This document shows, in pieces, positions 1 through 10,651 of a stretch of 64,000 nt of DNA. Position 1 is the first letter of the stretch. Each line of letters starts with the position of its first letter. A model generated the notes under the pieces. It was not told where the DNA came from. It did no database searches and worked only from the letters and a program-made list of their open reading frames with translations. The translations under genes were made by a program, and so were the position numbers. Source of the DNA: Turnera subulata (lineage: Eukaryota; Streptophyta; Magnoliopsida; Malpighiales; Passifloraceae); the NCBI GenBank assembly GCA_028386065.3, contig JAKUCV010006169.1, positions 4,419 to 68,418 on the forward strand. Direction: 5' to 3'.

Positions 1-1070
1 TACCCGTATGTAGAATTCATATCACATATGCAATTCTCAACATACGCTAGTCTTAATTTATTATTACAACCCATCCGTAATAATAATCGACTAGGGACAT
101 TTAAGAATATGAAATATTCTAGGGTTATAAGTATGTGCAAGCGTTTATCTCATAAACGATACTTATTAGAATAACCTTAATGTGTATACATGACTACAAA
201 TAATCCACCTGCTCGAATCAACAGTTCTAAGTGTGTGACCCTGTAGCCACTTGTAACGTTTGGCAATAATTGTAAAATCTCATTTTAAAATTATAAACAA
301 TGAGCGGTGTCTAGCAACACATCATTGCTACCCAAGCGACAAGATCAGTACTGATTCAATATGCCTCGAAAGCATGTCATCGTCCTTTCGTCACATTATC
401 AAGATTAAACACGAGACATGGAATAATTCAATCTCGTATATGTTTAATCTAAGTTTCTTGATCCCCGAGTTAACTGTGTAAAACGGATACTAATGATATC
501 ACCATATCACATAATCCGAGCATGGCCATGCATTTACAATTCAATTCTATCAAGAGGCCCAACTGATAATATACCCGTTATATGGGTTGGACAAATTCCA
601 TCTTGATCATACAAAACCCACTACACACTTATCATATACCCAATGATTACACTAAGGGCTACTCAGTTACGAATAGCCAAGAGTAATATCAAAGTATATG
701 ACTAACATGTTGGGAACCTTGATGATCTCAGGTCAAAGGACAATACATATAAGAACTAATAATGACAATCATATAACGTTCCATGTAGTGTTCTTATGTT
801 GGGTCAGTCCAGACCACAAGTTCTCTAACTTGTACCTGTATGTAGAATTCATATCTCATAGAATTCTCAACATACGCTAGTTTTAATTTATTATTACAAC
901 TCATCCATAATAATAATCGACTAGGGACATTTAAGAATATAAAATATTCTAGGGTTATAAATATGTGCAAGCGTTTATCATATAAACATATTTATTGGAA
1001 TAACCTTAATGTATATACATGACTATATACAACCATCCAATGATTGGCTTTTGGGCATATTACACTAACA
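1..1070 (-). repeat. Partial 3' LTR of the copia element, with internal duplication
   Basis: Bases 205-1070 match the 5' LTR from about 9960 to 10651 closely and share its outer end (...TTACACTAACA). Bases 1-200 are a second copy of 833-1026, so this LTR has an internal tandem duplication with an offset of about 832 bp. It also keeps about 185 bp (roughly 320-504) that the 5' LTR lacks. The far end is beyond base 1. Confidence 0.88.
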
Positions 1071-1080
1071 ATCTCCCACT
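1071..1080 (-). other. Polypurine tract of the copia element
   Basis: On the minus strand the bases AGTGGGAGAT directly precede the LTR start TGTTAGTG. This is the standard copia plus-strand priming site, and it fixes the inner edge of the 3' LTR at 1070. Confidence 0.85.
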
Positions 1081-1089
1081 TGCACTAAA

Positions 1090-2251
1090 GCCAATCATCC
1101 ATGTATCTAATACCATTGGATGTAGCATGACCATCATGCTTCCGCTATGTGAGAGGCTTTGTCAATGGATCTGCTACAGAGTTCTTAGAAGGAACTTTGC
1201 ACAGCCTCAGTTGTAGAGTCGGTAACTGTTTCTTGCTTAGAACTCTTCCAGCAAACAACACCACCTCCAAGACAAAACACATAACCTGACTGCGATCTAA
1301 AATCATCCCTGTCTATTTAGAATCTAGCATCTATGTAACCCTTTACAACAAGCTCATCAATGCTTCCATAGACAAGGAATGCATCCTTAGTCCTTCTCAA
1401 GTACTTAAGGATGTTTTTAACAGCTGTCCAATGACTCTCACCGGGATCAGATTGATATCTGCTTGTGGCACTCAAAGCATATGCGACTTCCGGTCGAGTA
1501 CATAGCATGGCATACATGATAGATCCTATTGCAGATGCATAAGGGATCTTACTCATCCGCTCTCTCTCCTTAGATGTACTAGGACATTGATTCTTTGAGA
1601 GAGATATGTCATGTGACATGGGCAAGAAACCTTTCTTGGAATCTTGCATGCTAAACCTCTTTAGCACTTTGGCAATATATGTACTTTGACTTAGCCCAAG
1701 AAGCCTTTTGGATCTATCTCTATAGATCTTTATACCTAGCACGCAGGCAGCTTCTCCTAAGTCCTTCATTGAGAAATTCTTTCCTAACAAAGTCTTTACA
1801 GACTGTAGTGTTGGAATATCATTCCCAATGAGTAGAATGTCGTCAACATACAGTAACAAGAAAACGATAATGCTCCCACTAACCTTCTTGTAAACACATA
1901 GTTCATCTTCATTTTTAATGAAATCAAACTCTTTGATCACTTCATTAAAACGAAGATTCTAACTCCTAGAAGCTTGCTTCAATCCATAAATGGTTTCTTA
2001 CTCTACTCGGATTGGTTCTCGCATCCTTCTTGTAAACACATGGTTCATCTTCATTTTTAATGAAATCAAACTCTTTGATCACATCATTAAAACGAAGATT
2101 CTAACTCCTAGAAGCTTGCTTCAATCCATAAATGGATCTTTGCAACTTGCATACCATATTAGCATTCTCTGGATCGACAAAACCTTCAGGTTGTGTCATG
2201 TACACATCCTTAAAAGATTTCCATTAAGGAAAGCGGATTGACATCCATTTG
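1090..2251 (-). pseudogene. copia reverse transcriptase C-terminal half and RNase H remnant
   Basis: Reading leftward, the frame 1940-1317 contains the RT catalytic box (LLYVDDILLIGND) and the conserved SIGSIMYAMLCTRPEVAYA-like stretch between RT and RNase H (here AIGSIMYAM). After a stop at 1317, remnants of RNase H follow (VCWKSSKQETV, DSTTEA), then a junction to VADPLTKPL just before the polypurine tract, so much of the RNase H core is deleted. A duplicated segment (1883-1993 and 2025-2135) puts this part in a different frame from the upstream integrase-RT. It is non-functional. Confidence 0.85.
1883..2135. repeat. Tandem 111-bp duplication inside the RT coding region
   Basis: Bases 1883-1993 recur at 2025-2135 with only a few differences, an offset of 142 bp. 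Since 142 is not a multiple of three, the duplication changes the reading frame. This explains why the two halves of RT lie in different frames. Confidence 0.9.
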
Positions 2252-4015
2252 TCATATCTCAAAATCATGGTATGATGCTATAGCCAATAGAATCCGGACG
2301 GATTTAACCATGGCAACTGGCGAGAACGTTTCATCATAGTCAATACCATGAACTTGCTTGAAACCTTTCGCAACCAGTCGCCCTTTAAAGGTAATCACAT
2401 TACCATCCATGTCGGTCTTTTTCTTAAAGACCCATTTGCACCCTATGGGTTTTACCCCTTCAGGTGGATCAACCAAGGTCCATACCTTGTTTTCATACAT
2501 GGATTCCATCTCCGAATTCATGGCTTCTAGCCACTTCTTAGAGTCTGGACCCGTAATAGCTTGCTGATAGGAAGTGGGCTCATTCTCATCAATGAGCATC
2601 ACGTCTCCAGTATGAGTCATAAGAAATCCATATCTCTCAGGCTCATACCGAGTCCTATCAGACCTACATGGTTCGTATGTTACAGGTACAGGATTCTCAC
2701 CCACAACAACTTGTGGTTCCTGTCCTTGTTCCATCTCAGCCTCAATACCTCGAACTTCTTCGAGTTCTATTTTCCTCCCACTGATCTCTCTAGAAATAAA
2801 TTCTCTTTCTAGAAAAATAGCAGTACGAGCAACAAACACTTTGTGCTCTGTGGGATTATAGAAATAGTATCCTTTAGTTTCCTTAAGATATCCAACAAAA
2901 AGGCACTTGTCAGATTTAGGGCCGAGTTTGTCTGATGCTTGACGTCTCATGTAAGTCTCACAACCCCAAATCCTCATAAAAGACAAATTAGGACGCTTCC
3001 CAGTCCATATCTCATATGGTGTCTTTTCAACCGATTTAGATAGAACACGGTTAAGTGTAAATGCAACACTCAATAATGCATGTCCCCAAAATGAAGAAGG
3101 AAGGTCAGCTTGACTCATCATAGAACGAACAATGTCTAACAAAGTTCTATTCCTCCTTTCAGATACACCATTCCATTGAGGCGTACCTGGTGGAGTAAGT
3201 TGTGATACAATACCACATTGCTATAGATGATCAAGAAAATCTCGGTCTAAGTATTCACCTCCTCGATCAGATCGAAGCATTTTAATACTCTTGCCTAGTT
3301 GATTTTGTACTTCACTCTTGAATTCTTTGAACTTTTCAAAGGATTCTGACTTGTGCTTCATTAGATACACATAGCCATATCTACTATAATCATCAGTAAA
3401 TGTAATGAAGTATTGAAATCCACCTCTAGCCTGTGTTGACATAGGTCCGCATACATCAGAATGTATAAGACCTAACAAGTCTGAAGCTCTTTCACCTTTA
3501 CCAGCAAAAAGAGCCTTCGTCATTTTGCCTAATAAACATGACTCACATATCTCATATGATTCAAAATCAAATGAGTCTAAAAGTCCATCTTTATGGAGTT
3601 TAGAAATACGAGTCTTGTTTATATAGCCCAATCGACAATGCCAGAGATAGGTTTCATTAGAATCGTTTAATCTAACCTTCTTCGTATTAATGTTATAGAT
3701 TTGTGTTTCTAGGTTTAAAACGTACAAACCATTGCTCAAATATGCACCGCCATAATAAATATCATTGAAATAAATAGAACAACAATTGTTCTTTATTACA
3801 AATGAAAAACCTTTCTTGTCCAGACAAGAAACAGAAATCAAATTCCTGCTTATGGTAGGAACATAATAACAATCGTCAAGTTCTAAAACGAAACCACTCG
3901 GTAAGGGTAGAAGGTAAGTCCTTACGGCTAATGCAGCAACTCTTGCTCCATTTCCAACACGCAGGTCTATCTCTCTCTTTGCTAATCTTCTACTCTTTCT
4001 CAGTTCCTGAAGCAA
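2252..4015 (-). pseudogene. copia integrase and reverse transcriptase N-terminal half
   Basis: One frame runs from 4015 to 2252 with a single internal amber stop at 3221-3223. In order it shows a GAG-pre-integrase region with a zinc-binding site (WHCRLGYIN...CESCLLGK, where the usual second His of GHIN is Tyr), the integrase core with its acidic residues (HSDVCGP, FTDDYSRYG, RSDRGGEY), the conserved PYEIWTGKRPNLSFMRIWGC block, and the start of RT (WVFKKKTDMDG, FSPVAMVKSVR). It ends at HDFEI with TGA where family members have Trp. The protease motif D-[ST]-G that should precede it is missing; the frame begins at LRKSRRLAKREIDLRVG, which in relatives follows the protease. Confidence 0.88.
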
Positions 4016-4795
4016 AAGTCTTACTTCCCTTCTGTTTCTTCACCTCTTCAAGGTAAATAGGGCAGTTACGCTTCCAATGGCCAGGTTTGTTGTAATGGAA
4101 ATATTGTCCTTCCTTTGCAATACCACCTTTGGGTTTCAGCACATGGGAACAAGAAGATTCATACCAAACTTTTTGGCACATTTTTTCTTCTTGTAAAACT
4201 TGGCTTTACCTTTTCCTTTGCCATTTCCAACCATCAATATGCTGTTGGATTTATTTGCCTTCATCTGTTGCTCAACTGTTCCTAACATGTTAAGCAACTC
4301 AGACAAGGATTTGTCAAGATGATTCATATTGAAATTCATGACAAATTGGATGTAACTATCCGGCAACGATTGCAGGACTAGATCAACAGCCAACTCCTTT
4401 TGCAAAGGAAAACCTAGACCCTCAATGCTCTCAATGTATCCAATCATTTTGAGCACATAAGGTCTCACCGGTGATGACTCAGCCATCTTGCATTGGAACA
4501 ATGCCTTAGAGGTCTCATACCTCTCATGCCTTGCTTGCTCTTCAAAAAGCATTTTCAGATGCTCGATCATATCGAACGCATCCAAGTTTTCATGCTGCTT
4601 CTAAAGCTCAGAGTCCATGATAACAAGCATAAGGCATGCAACATCCAATGCAACATCAACATGCTTCTTGTAAGCATCTCTTTCCGCCCTAGGAGCAATA
4701 GGCGCCGGTTCATTAGGAACAGGCCCTTCAAGGACATACAACTTCTTTTCTTGTTTGAGGACTATCCTCAAATTGCGATGCCACTTAAGGAAGTT
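4016..4795 (-). pseudogene. copia gag, main part (UBN2-type) with damaged zinc knuckle
   Basis: Reading leftward, NFLKWHRNLRIVL (from 4795) through SLPDSYIQFVMNFNMN and the Lys-rich linker is a copia Gag. The CCHC knuckle near 4070-4110 reads QYFHYNKPGHWKRNC, so the first two Cys are both Tyr and it cannot bind zinc normally. The N-terminus is displaced: the initiating ATG and about 20 codons (MAQNTSTLSLRSVLEK...GNNF) are at 8071-8007, on the other side of the solo LTR. Several frame breaks are also present (frames 4900-4601, 4585-4136, 4181-3990). Confidence 0.85.
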
Positions 4796-7700
4796 TGAAA
4801 CGCTCGTGTCCCAATTTGTTAGTATAAAATGACTTAAATATAAAATGACCAAATTGCCCTTGTCATTCCCGGGACACGAAAATATAATCAACTGAATCAC
4901 CGTATCCCAAAATTATCCATTAGATTAATTATATCATGTGAAGTGGCCAAAATGCCCTTCCTCCCCGGGATACAATAAAATCAAGAAAAATCATTAATTA
5001 TGCAATATAAAGACAATACAGTATATCAAATAGAGTATGCAGCGGAAGACAAATACGTAATCAAATATGAAAGCAGTGCACCCTATGGATCCGACCCGAG
5101 GAGGAAAGCACCGCCACCTGCTGATATGCACCACTGCTCAAAGAACAGTTAACCTGTGACAAGACTGCGAGGGGGTGAGACCAACCACTGTCTCACCACA
5201 AACAAATAAACCAGTAATATACAATTACAAATCAACTACAAGTACACCGGCATCAGGCAATAGCAAACACAGAGCACAAACAATTCACAGCACACAACAC
5301 CAGACATCACCAGACTTCAACCATCACTTATCATTACTTATCTTATTATCTTTGTTTAAGGTTTAAATATTTTCTTAGGGCCCTCTACTGTGTGCGTCGA
5401 GCTCGGTCCCGTCTCATGAGACAACCAGGCATAAGCCCAAATAAACCAGGTGCGAAGCCCAAACATATCCATAGAGAGAGAGAGAGAGAGATAGAGAGAA
5501 AGAGGGAGGTAGAAAGGGGGAGATAGAAAGAGGGAGGTAGAACCGGCCATCACAGGCCCACATGCAAACCCGCATGCCATCCCGAAGGGTATTACTTCCC
5601 GCTCGAACCAACCGGTCAACAGCCCCACAGTAGAATTATTATAGTATTTTATTCTCAATTATCCTTTAAGAATTGTACCATACGTTATTTCAAACATGGT
5701 TGTGTGGAATTAACCTCTTATACTCCAATCCGGGCCTCCAGCCCACAGTCCACCACACAAACCACAAAACCATTTATCATGTTATTTAACACGCAAAACA
5801 AGTCATGCTCGACAGGCATATTAAATCACACTGGTACACAGTTCACATAATCATGCACACTGCATCAGAGGTATCATCAATATTTATACAATTTACAAAT
5901 AACAACATCAGCACATCAGACAAGCATGCATACAGCATTCAAGACCAACAATTAATACCACTTTATATACCAAAACAATTAACCGAGCATTGTAGGCAGT
6001 AATGCATACAAAGGTTTATAAGTCCTCACCTGAATCACCTTAGAATGCCAGTGTCCAGTCCTGCTTTTGCATAGTGTTTGTGCATGAAGTCTATGATAAC
6101 TCGCATCCAAGATAACTCAATTACTAGCTAGTGTCAACTTCCCTATATGACAACATATAATGTACCGGTTAAACTAAACGAAATCATTGAAAATCAATTT
6201 TTACTCACGTGAAACGCATTAGTGACTTGGTACAAATCCCCACTTAACCTTTATAAAGGAACACCATCAACTAAGTCAAAGTTGCCTCAAGAATTCAATA
6301 TCTCAAGTTCGACTTGAAAACAAATGTAAAGCTTTTGTAACTTGACTGTGGCCTAGTATAGCATGTGCATAAAAGGAGTAGTTTAATACTCGTGGAATAA
6401 GCGAATTTAAGGTATTCAAAGACCCATTCTGCTCTTGGAAGATTTGTTCGCAAAGACACTGCGGAATCACCAATATTTCTTGTTGAGAGTGAACCTAAAG
6501 AGACAAGGGCATGATCAGACACGTACTCTACCTAGCCATTATTAACCTTCACAGACGTGTTTACATAATTAAGTAATCAAACTAACGGCACAAAAGTTAG
6601 TATCTTGCAGGAGGCCTAGAGTATATAGGTGGAACTATTGTTATTGCCATTAGTGCAATCTAGCAGGGTCACCACAATCAAATTCTATTTCAAAGTCCAT
6701 TATTATTACTTCCGACATTTTAACAGAGTGCATGCCAAGACAAAACCCACGTATTTAAAACCAGTCTAGACAAGTAATATATATGGCTACATGATTTTTT
6801 TAATGGTTACATAACTAACTCATGACCACGAGATAGGCAAATCACCTATTTAAAACTTCTACACAAAGGAGCTGACCTTCACAGAAATCCAACAAGCAAC
6901 CTACTGACACCGAATCAAACACGAACTGGAAAGGAATGGAGGATCAAAATCCTTACCAGAAACCTGCTGTCCAAACCAGAACAGCAACGACTTCCGAGCC
7001 CCAAGCTCGTAACCTCACTGTGCGTTAACCACCCCGCAAGAACAACACCAACACTATTCGTCGCCACTAGCCTCACTGTTTGGAAATACAGAACCACCAA
7101 CGACATAAACGAACCCGCATCCGCCGTCCTTAAACGCCATTCGACCACCTAGCACAACCGACTCGCCACCACCACAAACCCAAACAAACCCATTCAGGTT
7201 AGAACCAGAAAACGGCCAAATCAAAGCCAAAAGAAAAGGAAGAGGGAAGAGCCGGTACTTACCGACCACAGGCGACGATGGCGGCGTGAGCGCGACCGCT
7301 CGGGACCTGGTGCCGGTGGCGACTGCTGCTACGGCAGCGACCTCGACCCGTGACCAAAACGAGCGAACGACGGCCCGTGAGAAAGCAGAGACAGTGACGG
7401 CGAGGGAGACTGATCGAAAAAGAGAAAAGGGCTGGAGAGAAAAATAATAGTAAAAGGAATAGGAGGGAGAAGTTTGTGGGAAGACGATTTGGTAATCCAC
7501 AGCGAACACAAATGGGAAGAATAGGAGAGTGGAGAGGAAATCGGAATCAAGGAGGAGTGGAAGCCGTTCTGCAAGAAAAGAGAAAAGAAAGAAAAAGGAG
7601 AGAGGAAGAAAATGAGGGTTTTTATACCCTAGGGTTAGGGTTGATTTCGGCCGGGACCAAAACGACGTCGTTTTGGTCTTAGGCACAGTCAACCCCCTTC

Positions 7701-8001
7701 CCTTGGTCAAAACGCAGGCCAAGCTTGAGTTTTATGTTTGGCCTCTCCCGAAACTACGTAGTTTTTGGCAAAACTACACTACACCATGTGTTGCACCCTA
7801 AAACACAATTAAATTCCGTAGAACCTGAAAGTAGGATTAAATCCAACATATATAAAATATTTCCGTGTAAAAATAAATTAATAACATTAATTTTCTTGAC
7901 CAAAAATTTCGGAAATTCTACAAGGGTAAAATTAGAAATTAAATTCCAAAAAGTCCGAAATTTCCATAGAAATTAAATACCGAAAAATTCGGGGCGTTAC
8001 A
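4796..8001 (-). mobile_element. Solo LTR of a Ty3/gypsy-type retrotransposon, 3206 bp
   Basis: The segment begins TGAAACGCTCG and ends CGGGGCGTTACA, so on the minus strand it is TGTAACGCCCCG...CGAGCGTTTCA, a familiar form for gypsy LTRs in plants. It is flanked by AAGTT at 4791-4795 and again at 8002-8006. Removing it plus one AAGTT rejoins the gag codons GNNF and LKWHRN. There is no pol-like frame inside, so it is a solo LTR left by LTR-LTR recombination. The minus-strand frame 7722-7054 is Ser/Leu-rich and matches nothing I know. A GA-rich microsatellite lies near 5469-5545. Assignment to gypsy rests on terminal sequence and size. Confidence 0.85.
7619..7626 (-). promoter_or_regulatory. TATA box of the solo LTR
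   Basis: The minus strand reads TATAAAAA, preceded by CCCTAACCCTAGGG. It lies about 380 bp from the LTR start, a plausible U3/R position. Confidence 0.55.
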
Positions 8002-8006
8002 AAGTT

Positions 8007-8071
8007 ATTCCCATTAAGTTTTTCCTTCTCAAGGACAGATCGCAGTGATAGTGTACTAGTGTTTTGTGCCA
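8007..8071 (-). pseudogene. Displaced N-terminus of copia gag
   Basis: ATG at 8071-8069 begins MAQNTSTLSLRSVLEK and runs to GNNF at the solo LTR insertion point. The rest of gag resumes at 4795. This is the 5' end of the interrupted coding region. Confidence 0.85.
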
Positions 8072-9267
8072 TGATAACTCTACAACATTGATCAACTCAC
8101 ACAAATAAGAGTCATGTATACATAAATCATTTAACAAGCAATTCTATTAAATGATGCTCCTACTACATAAATCAAGATAATTATAAGTAGGCCAAGATCC
8201 ATATTTCACTACAAGAAAAGTCAGCTTTGGCTGATCACTTATATCATAGTTATTTAGGTAGACAACTCTTGTCAATTACATCTTATGTAACTCTTGGATA
8301 GTTGAGTGAACAATACTTGTTCTTGTCTATCTCATAGACTTAGCTCAACTCCTTGCCTCTAAGTCCTCAATCCTATTGAGATGACCTAGTTAAGTTCAAC
8401 CCATAACAAGCAGTTCGGATATTACAATTATCCCGTCGCACCTTGCTAGGATAAATATTGGCACCTTGCTTTGGCAAAACCTACCAAGTATTGATCTAAG
8501 CAATGATGAGTGCTTATCATGGAAGGCAACACAAGAGGAACTTAATATTTACATCAACATATTATTCCTATACATCATATACATGTTCTTGATAAATCAT
8601 ATATTGATGTTTTGTAAATTTGGAAACCAAAAATACATAAGAACATCGATGTCTAACATTGAACATCGATGTTGTGAGAATCTGATTCTCCCAACTACTT
8701 GGTAGTGTTCAAGAACATCGAAGTTTAACTTGTGATCAAAGACTGACTAGCTCCTCGATCTAGGAAATTTCTTGTGGTGAATAGTGCCCGTACAAGAAGT
8801 GAATTGAACTGATTCGATAATTCCCAGGAAAGATGGCGTAGCCAATCTCCTAAGACAGAATTATCATTCCAAGATAAATCCCTAGGAAAGACTGGAGGAA
8901 CAAAGGTTCACTTAAAACCCAACCTCTTAGACAGGACTCACTTGTACAGTGTATTAATTCACAACCTTGCACCTGACAAAGGACGACAATCGTACTAGAA
9001 CGACAATCGATCTATACGAAAACCGACAATTGATTTTCCTTGTCGAACTCATTCGACTTACTGCCAAAAGCACCTTGATTGATATCACATACCAATCAAG
9101 TACTTGTTGTCAAACACTTTTGACAAAACAAACCTCAACATATATCACACATACAAAAACGAATTCAACATATCATGAACATGCTACATCACATACAGCA
9201 TATCATATATATCAATATGAGCATATCATACATATGCATAACAAATTCGGTTTAGCGTTTCACAAGA
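8072..9267 (-). other. Long untranslated leader of the copia element
   Basis: About 1.2 kb lies between the primer-binding site and the gag ATG, with no convincing coding frame. At 8642, 8662 and 8714 it carries three copies of the palindrome AACATCGATGTT (one perfect, two with one mismatch). The same motif forms the array in the unrelated LTR at 62172-62661. Confidence 0.6.
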
Positions 9268-9280
9268 GGCTCCGCTACCA
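9268..9280 (-). other. Primer-binding site of the copia element
   Basis: The minus strand reads TGGTAGCGGAGCC, one base inside the LTR. It resembles the usual initiator tRNA-Met site TGGTATCAGAGCC, with two differences. The TR-GAG element at 41750-41765 has the same variant. Confidence 0.75.
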
Positions 9281-9653
9281 CTGTAAGTAACTGGGCATGC
9301 AAACTTGACAATCAAATGCAGCGGAAAAACCCAGAAACCATGGAGGATCCAAGTGAAAGTAACTAAACCGAATAACAATTTTTGCGTACCTGAATCGGTT
9401 GAGATCTTTCACTCAACTGTTGTGCCGAATCAGCTAAAGCCGGAAAGAAATCCCGCCCCTCTACGGTCTCCACACGAACCATCGATCTCTGGTCGGAAAA
9501 CATCTCATGATCTCCAACCCGAGCACTCCCGAACCGTTGTGCTAGCTACGGATTTCCGGGAGCTATGTGGTGTTTCTTTCTTTCTCAAAGAATAGGTGTG
9601 TAATCTGAATTGTGTGTGAATATTGTGTATGTTGATAATCTGATCATCAAGCC

Positions 9654-9662
9654 CTATTTATA
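9654..9662 (-). promoter_or_regulatory. TATA box of the copia 5' LTR
   Basis: The minus strand reads TATAAATAG inside the LTR. The region with higher coordinates is therefore U3, and the leader starts below about 9630. Confidence 0.6.
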
Positions 9663-9883
9663 CACACAATTAATGCATAGATTAATGAGACAATGGCCAA
9701 CATCATCATGTATTAACCATCATAAATATAGTTTAAGTCTAATCATGTCTCCACTATGTCTTAATGCTCCGCTAAGCATTAATGGATGCTCTACTAAGCA
9801 TTAATGGGATTACACATCATATGGCATTAATTTTGGTTCAATAATTCTGATAATTAGTGAACCAAATCAGCCCAAAACGATCC

Positions 9884-9962
9884 GGTCCAACCATGGTCCA
9901 ACCAAGGTTCAACCATGGTCCACCCACTTGGTCGAACCACGGTCCAACTATGGTTCAACCAC
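9884..9962. repeat. Seven 11-bp tandem repeats in U3 of the copia LTR
   Basis: Copies of GGTYCAACCAW start at 9884, 9895, 9906, 9917, 9930, 9941 and 9952; one interval is 13 bp and the others 11. They lie about 220 bp upstream of the TATA box in element orientation, where promoter repeats of LTRs usually lie. Confidence 0.8.
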
Positions 9963-10651
9963 CTGCTCGAGTCAACAGTTCTAAATGTGTGACCCTGTAG
10001 CCACTTGTAACGTTTGGCAATAATTGTAAAATCTCATTTTACAATTATAAGCAATGAGCGGTGTCTAGCAACATATCACATAATCCGAGCATGGCCATGC
10101 ATTTACAGTTCAATTCTATCAAGAGGCCCAACTGATAATATACCCGTTATATGGGTTGGACAAATTCCATCTTGATCATACAAAATCCACTACACACTTA
10201 TCATATACCCAATGATTACACTAAGGTCTACTCAGTTACGAATAGCCAAGAGTAATATCAAAGTATATGACTAACATGTTGGGAACCTTGATGATCTCAG
10301 GTCAAAGGACAATACATATAAGAACCACTATTGACAATCATATAACGTTCCATGTAGTGTTCTTATGTTGGGTCAGTCCAGACCACAAGTTCTCTAACTT
10401 GTACCCGTATGTAGAATTCATATCTCATATAATTCTCAACATACGCTAGTCTTAATTTATTATTACAACCCATCCATAATAATAATTGACTAGGAACATT
10501 TAAGAATATAAAATATTCTAGGGTTATAAATATGTGCAAGCGTTTATCACATAAACGTATTTATTGGAATAACCTTAATGTATATACATGACTATATACA
10601 TGACTATATACAACAAACCAATGATTGGCTTTTGGGCATATTACACTAACA

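Larger units (their letters stand above)
1..10651 (-). mobile_element. Degenerate Ty1/copia LTR retrotransposon, nested inside a LINE
   Basis: The element reads right to left. Its 5' LTR is 9282-10651, a primer-binding site is at 9268-9280, a long leader is at 8072-9267, gag-pol fragments run from 8071 to about 1090, a polypurine tract is at 1071-1080, and a 3' LTR (1-1070) runs off the window. LTR termini are TG...CA. The order gag, zinc knuckle, integrase, RT, RNase H is copia order. It is dead. A gypsy-type solo LTR interrupts gag at 4796-8001, the protease active site is deleted, a 142-bp offset duplication shifts the RT frame, and there are nonsense codons. The right LTR ends exactly where a LINE reverse transcriptase frame resumes, so the element landed in that LINE. 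The left flank, which would show the matching target duplication (ATGGC expected from 10652-10656), is outside the window. Confidence 0.93.
9282..10651 (-). repeat. 5' LTR of the copia element, 1370 bp
   Basis: It runs TGTAAGTAACTGG...TTACACTAACA. The right part matches the 3' LTR at 205-1070 but lacks about 185 bp, the junction lying near 10072. The outer end meets the LINE frame at 10652. Confidence 0.88.

Noticed and set aside
4601..4900. Single gag protein starting MIQLIIFSCPG
   Set aside because: The first part of this frame (4900 to 4796) is solo LTR sequence; the true gag start is at 8071.
7054..7722. A 222-codon minus-strand frame inside the solo LTR
   Set aside because: Low-complexity Ser/Phe/Leu/Val sequence, downstream of the LTR TATA box, with no domain; best explained as LTR leader.
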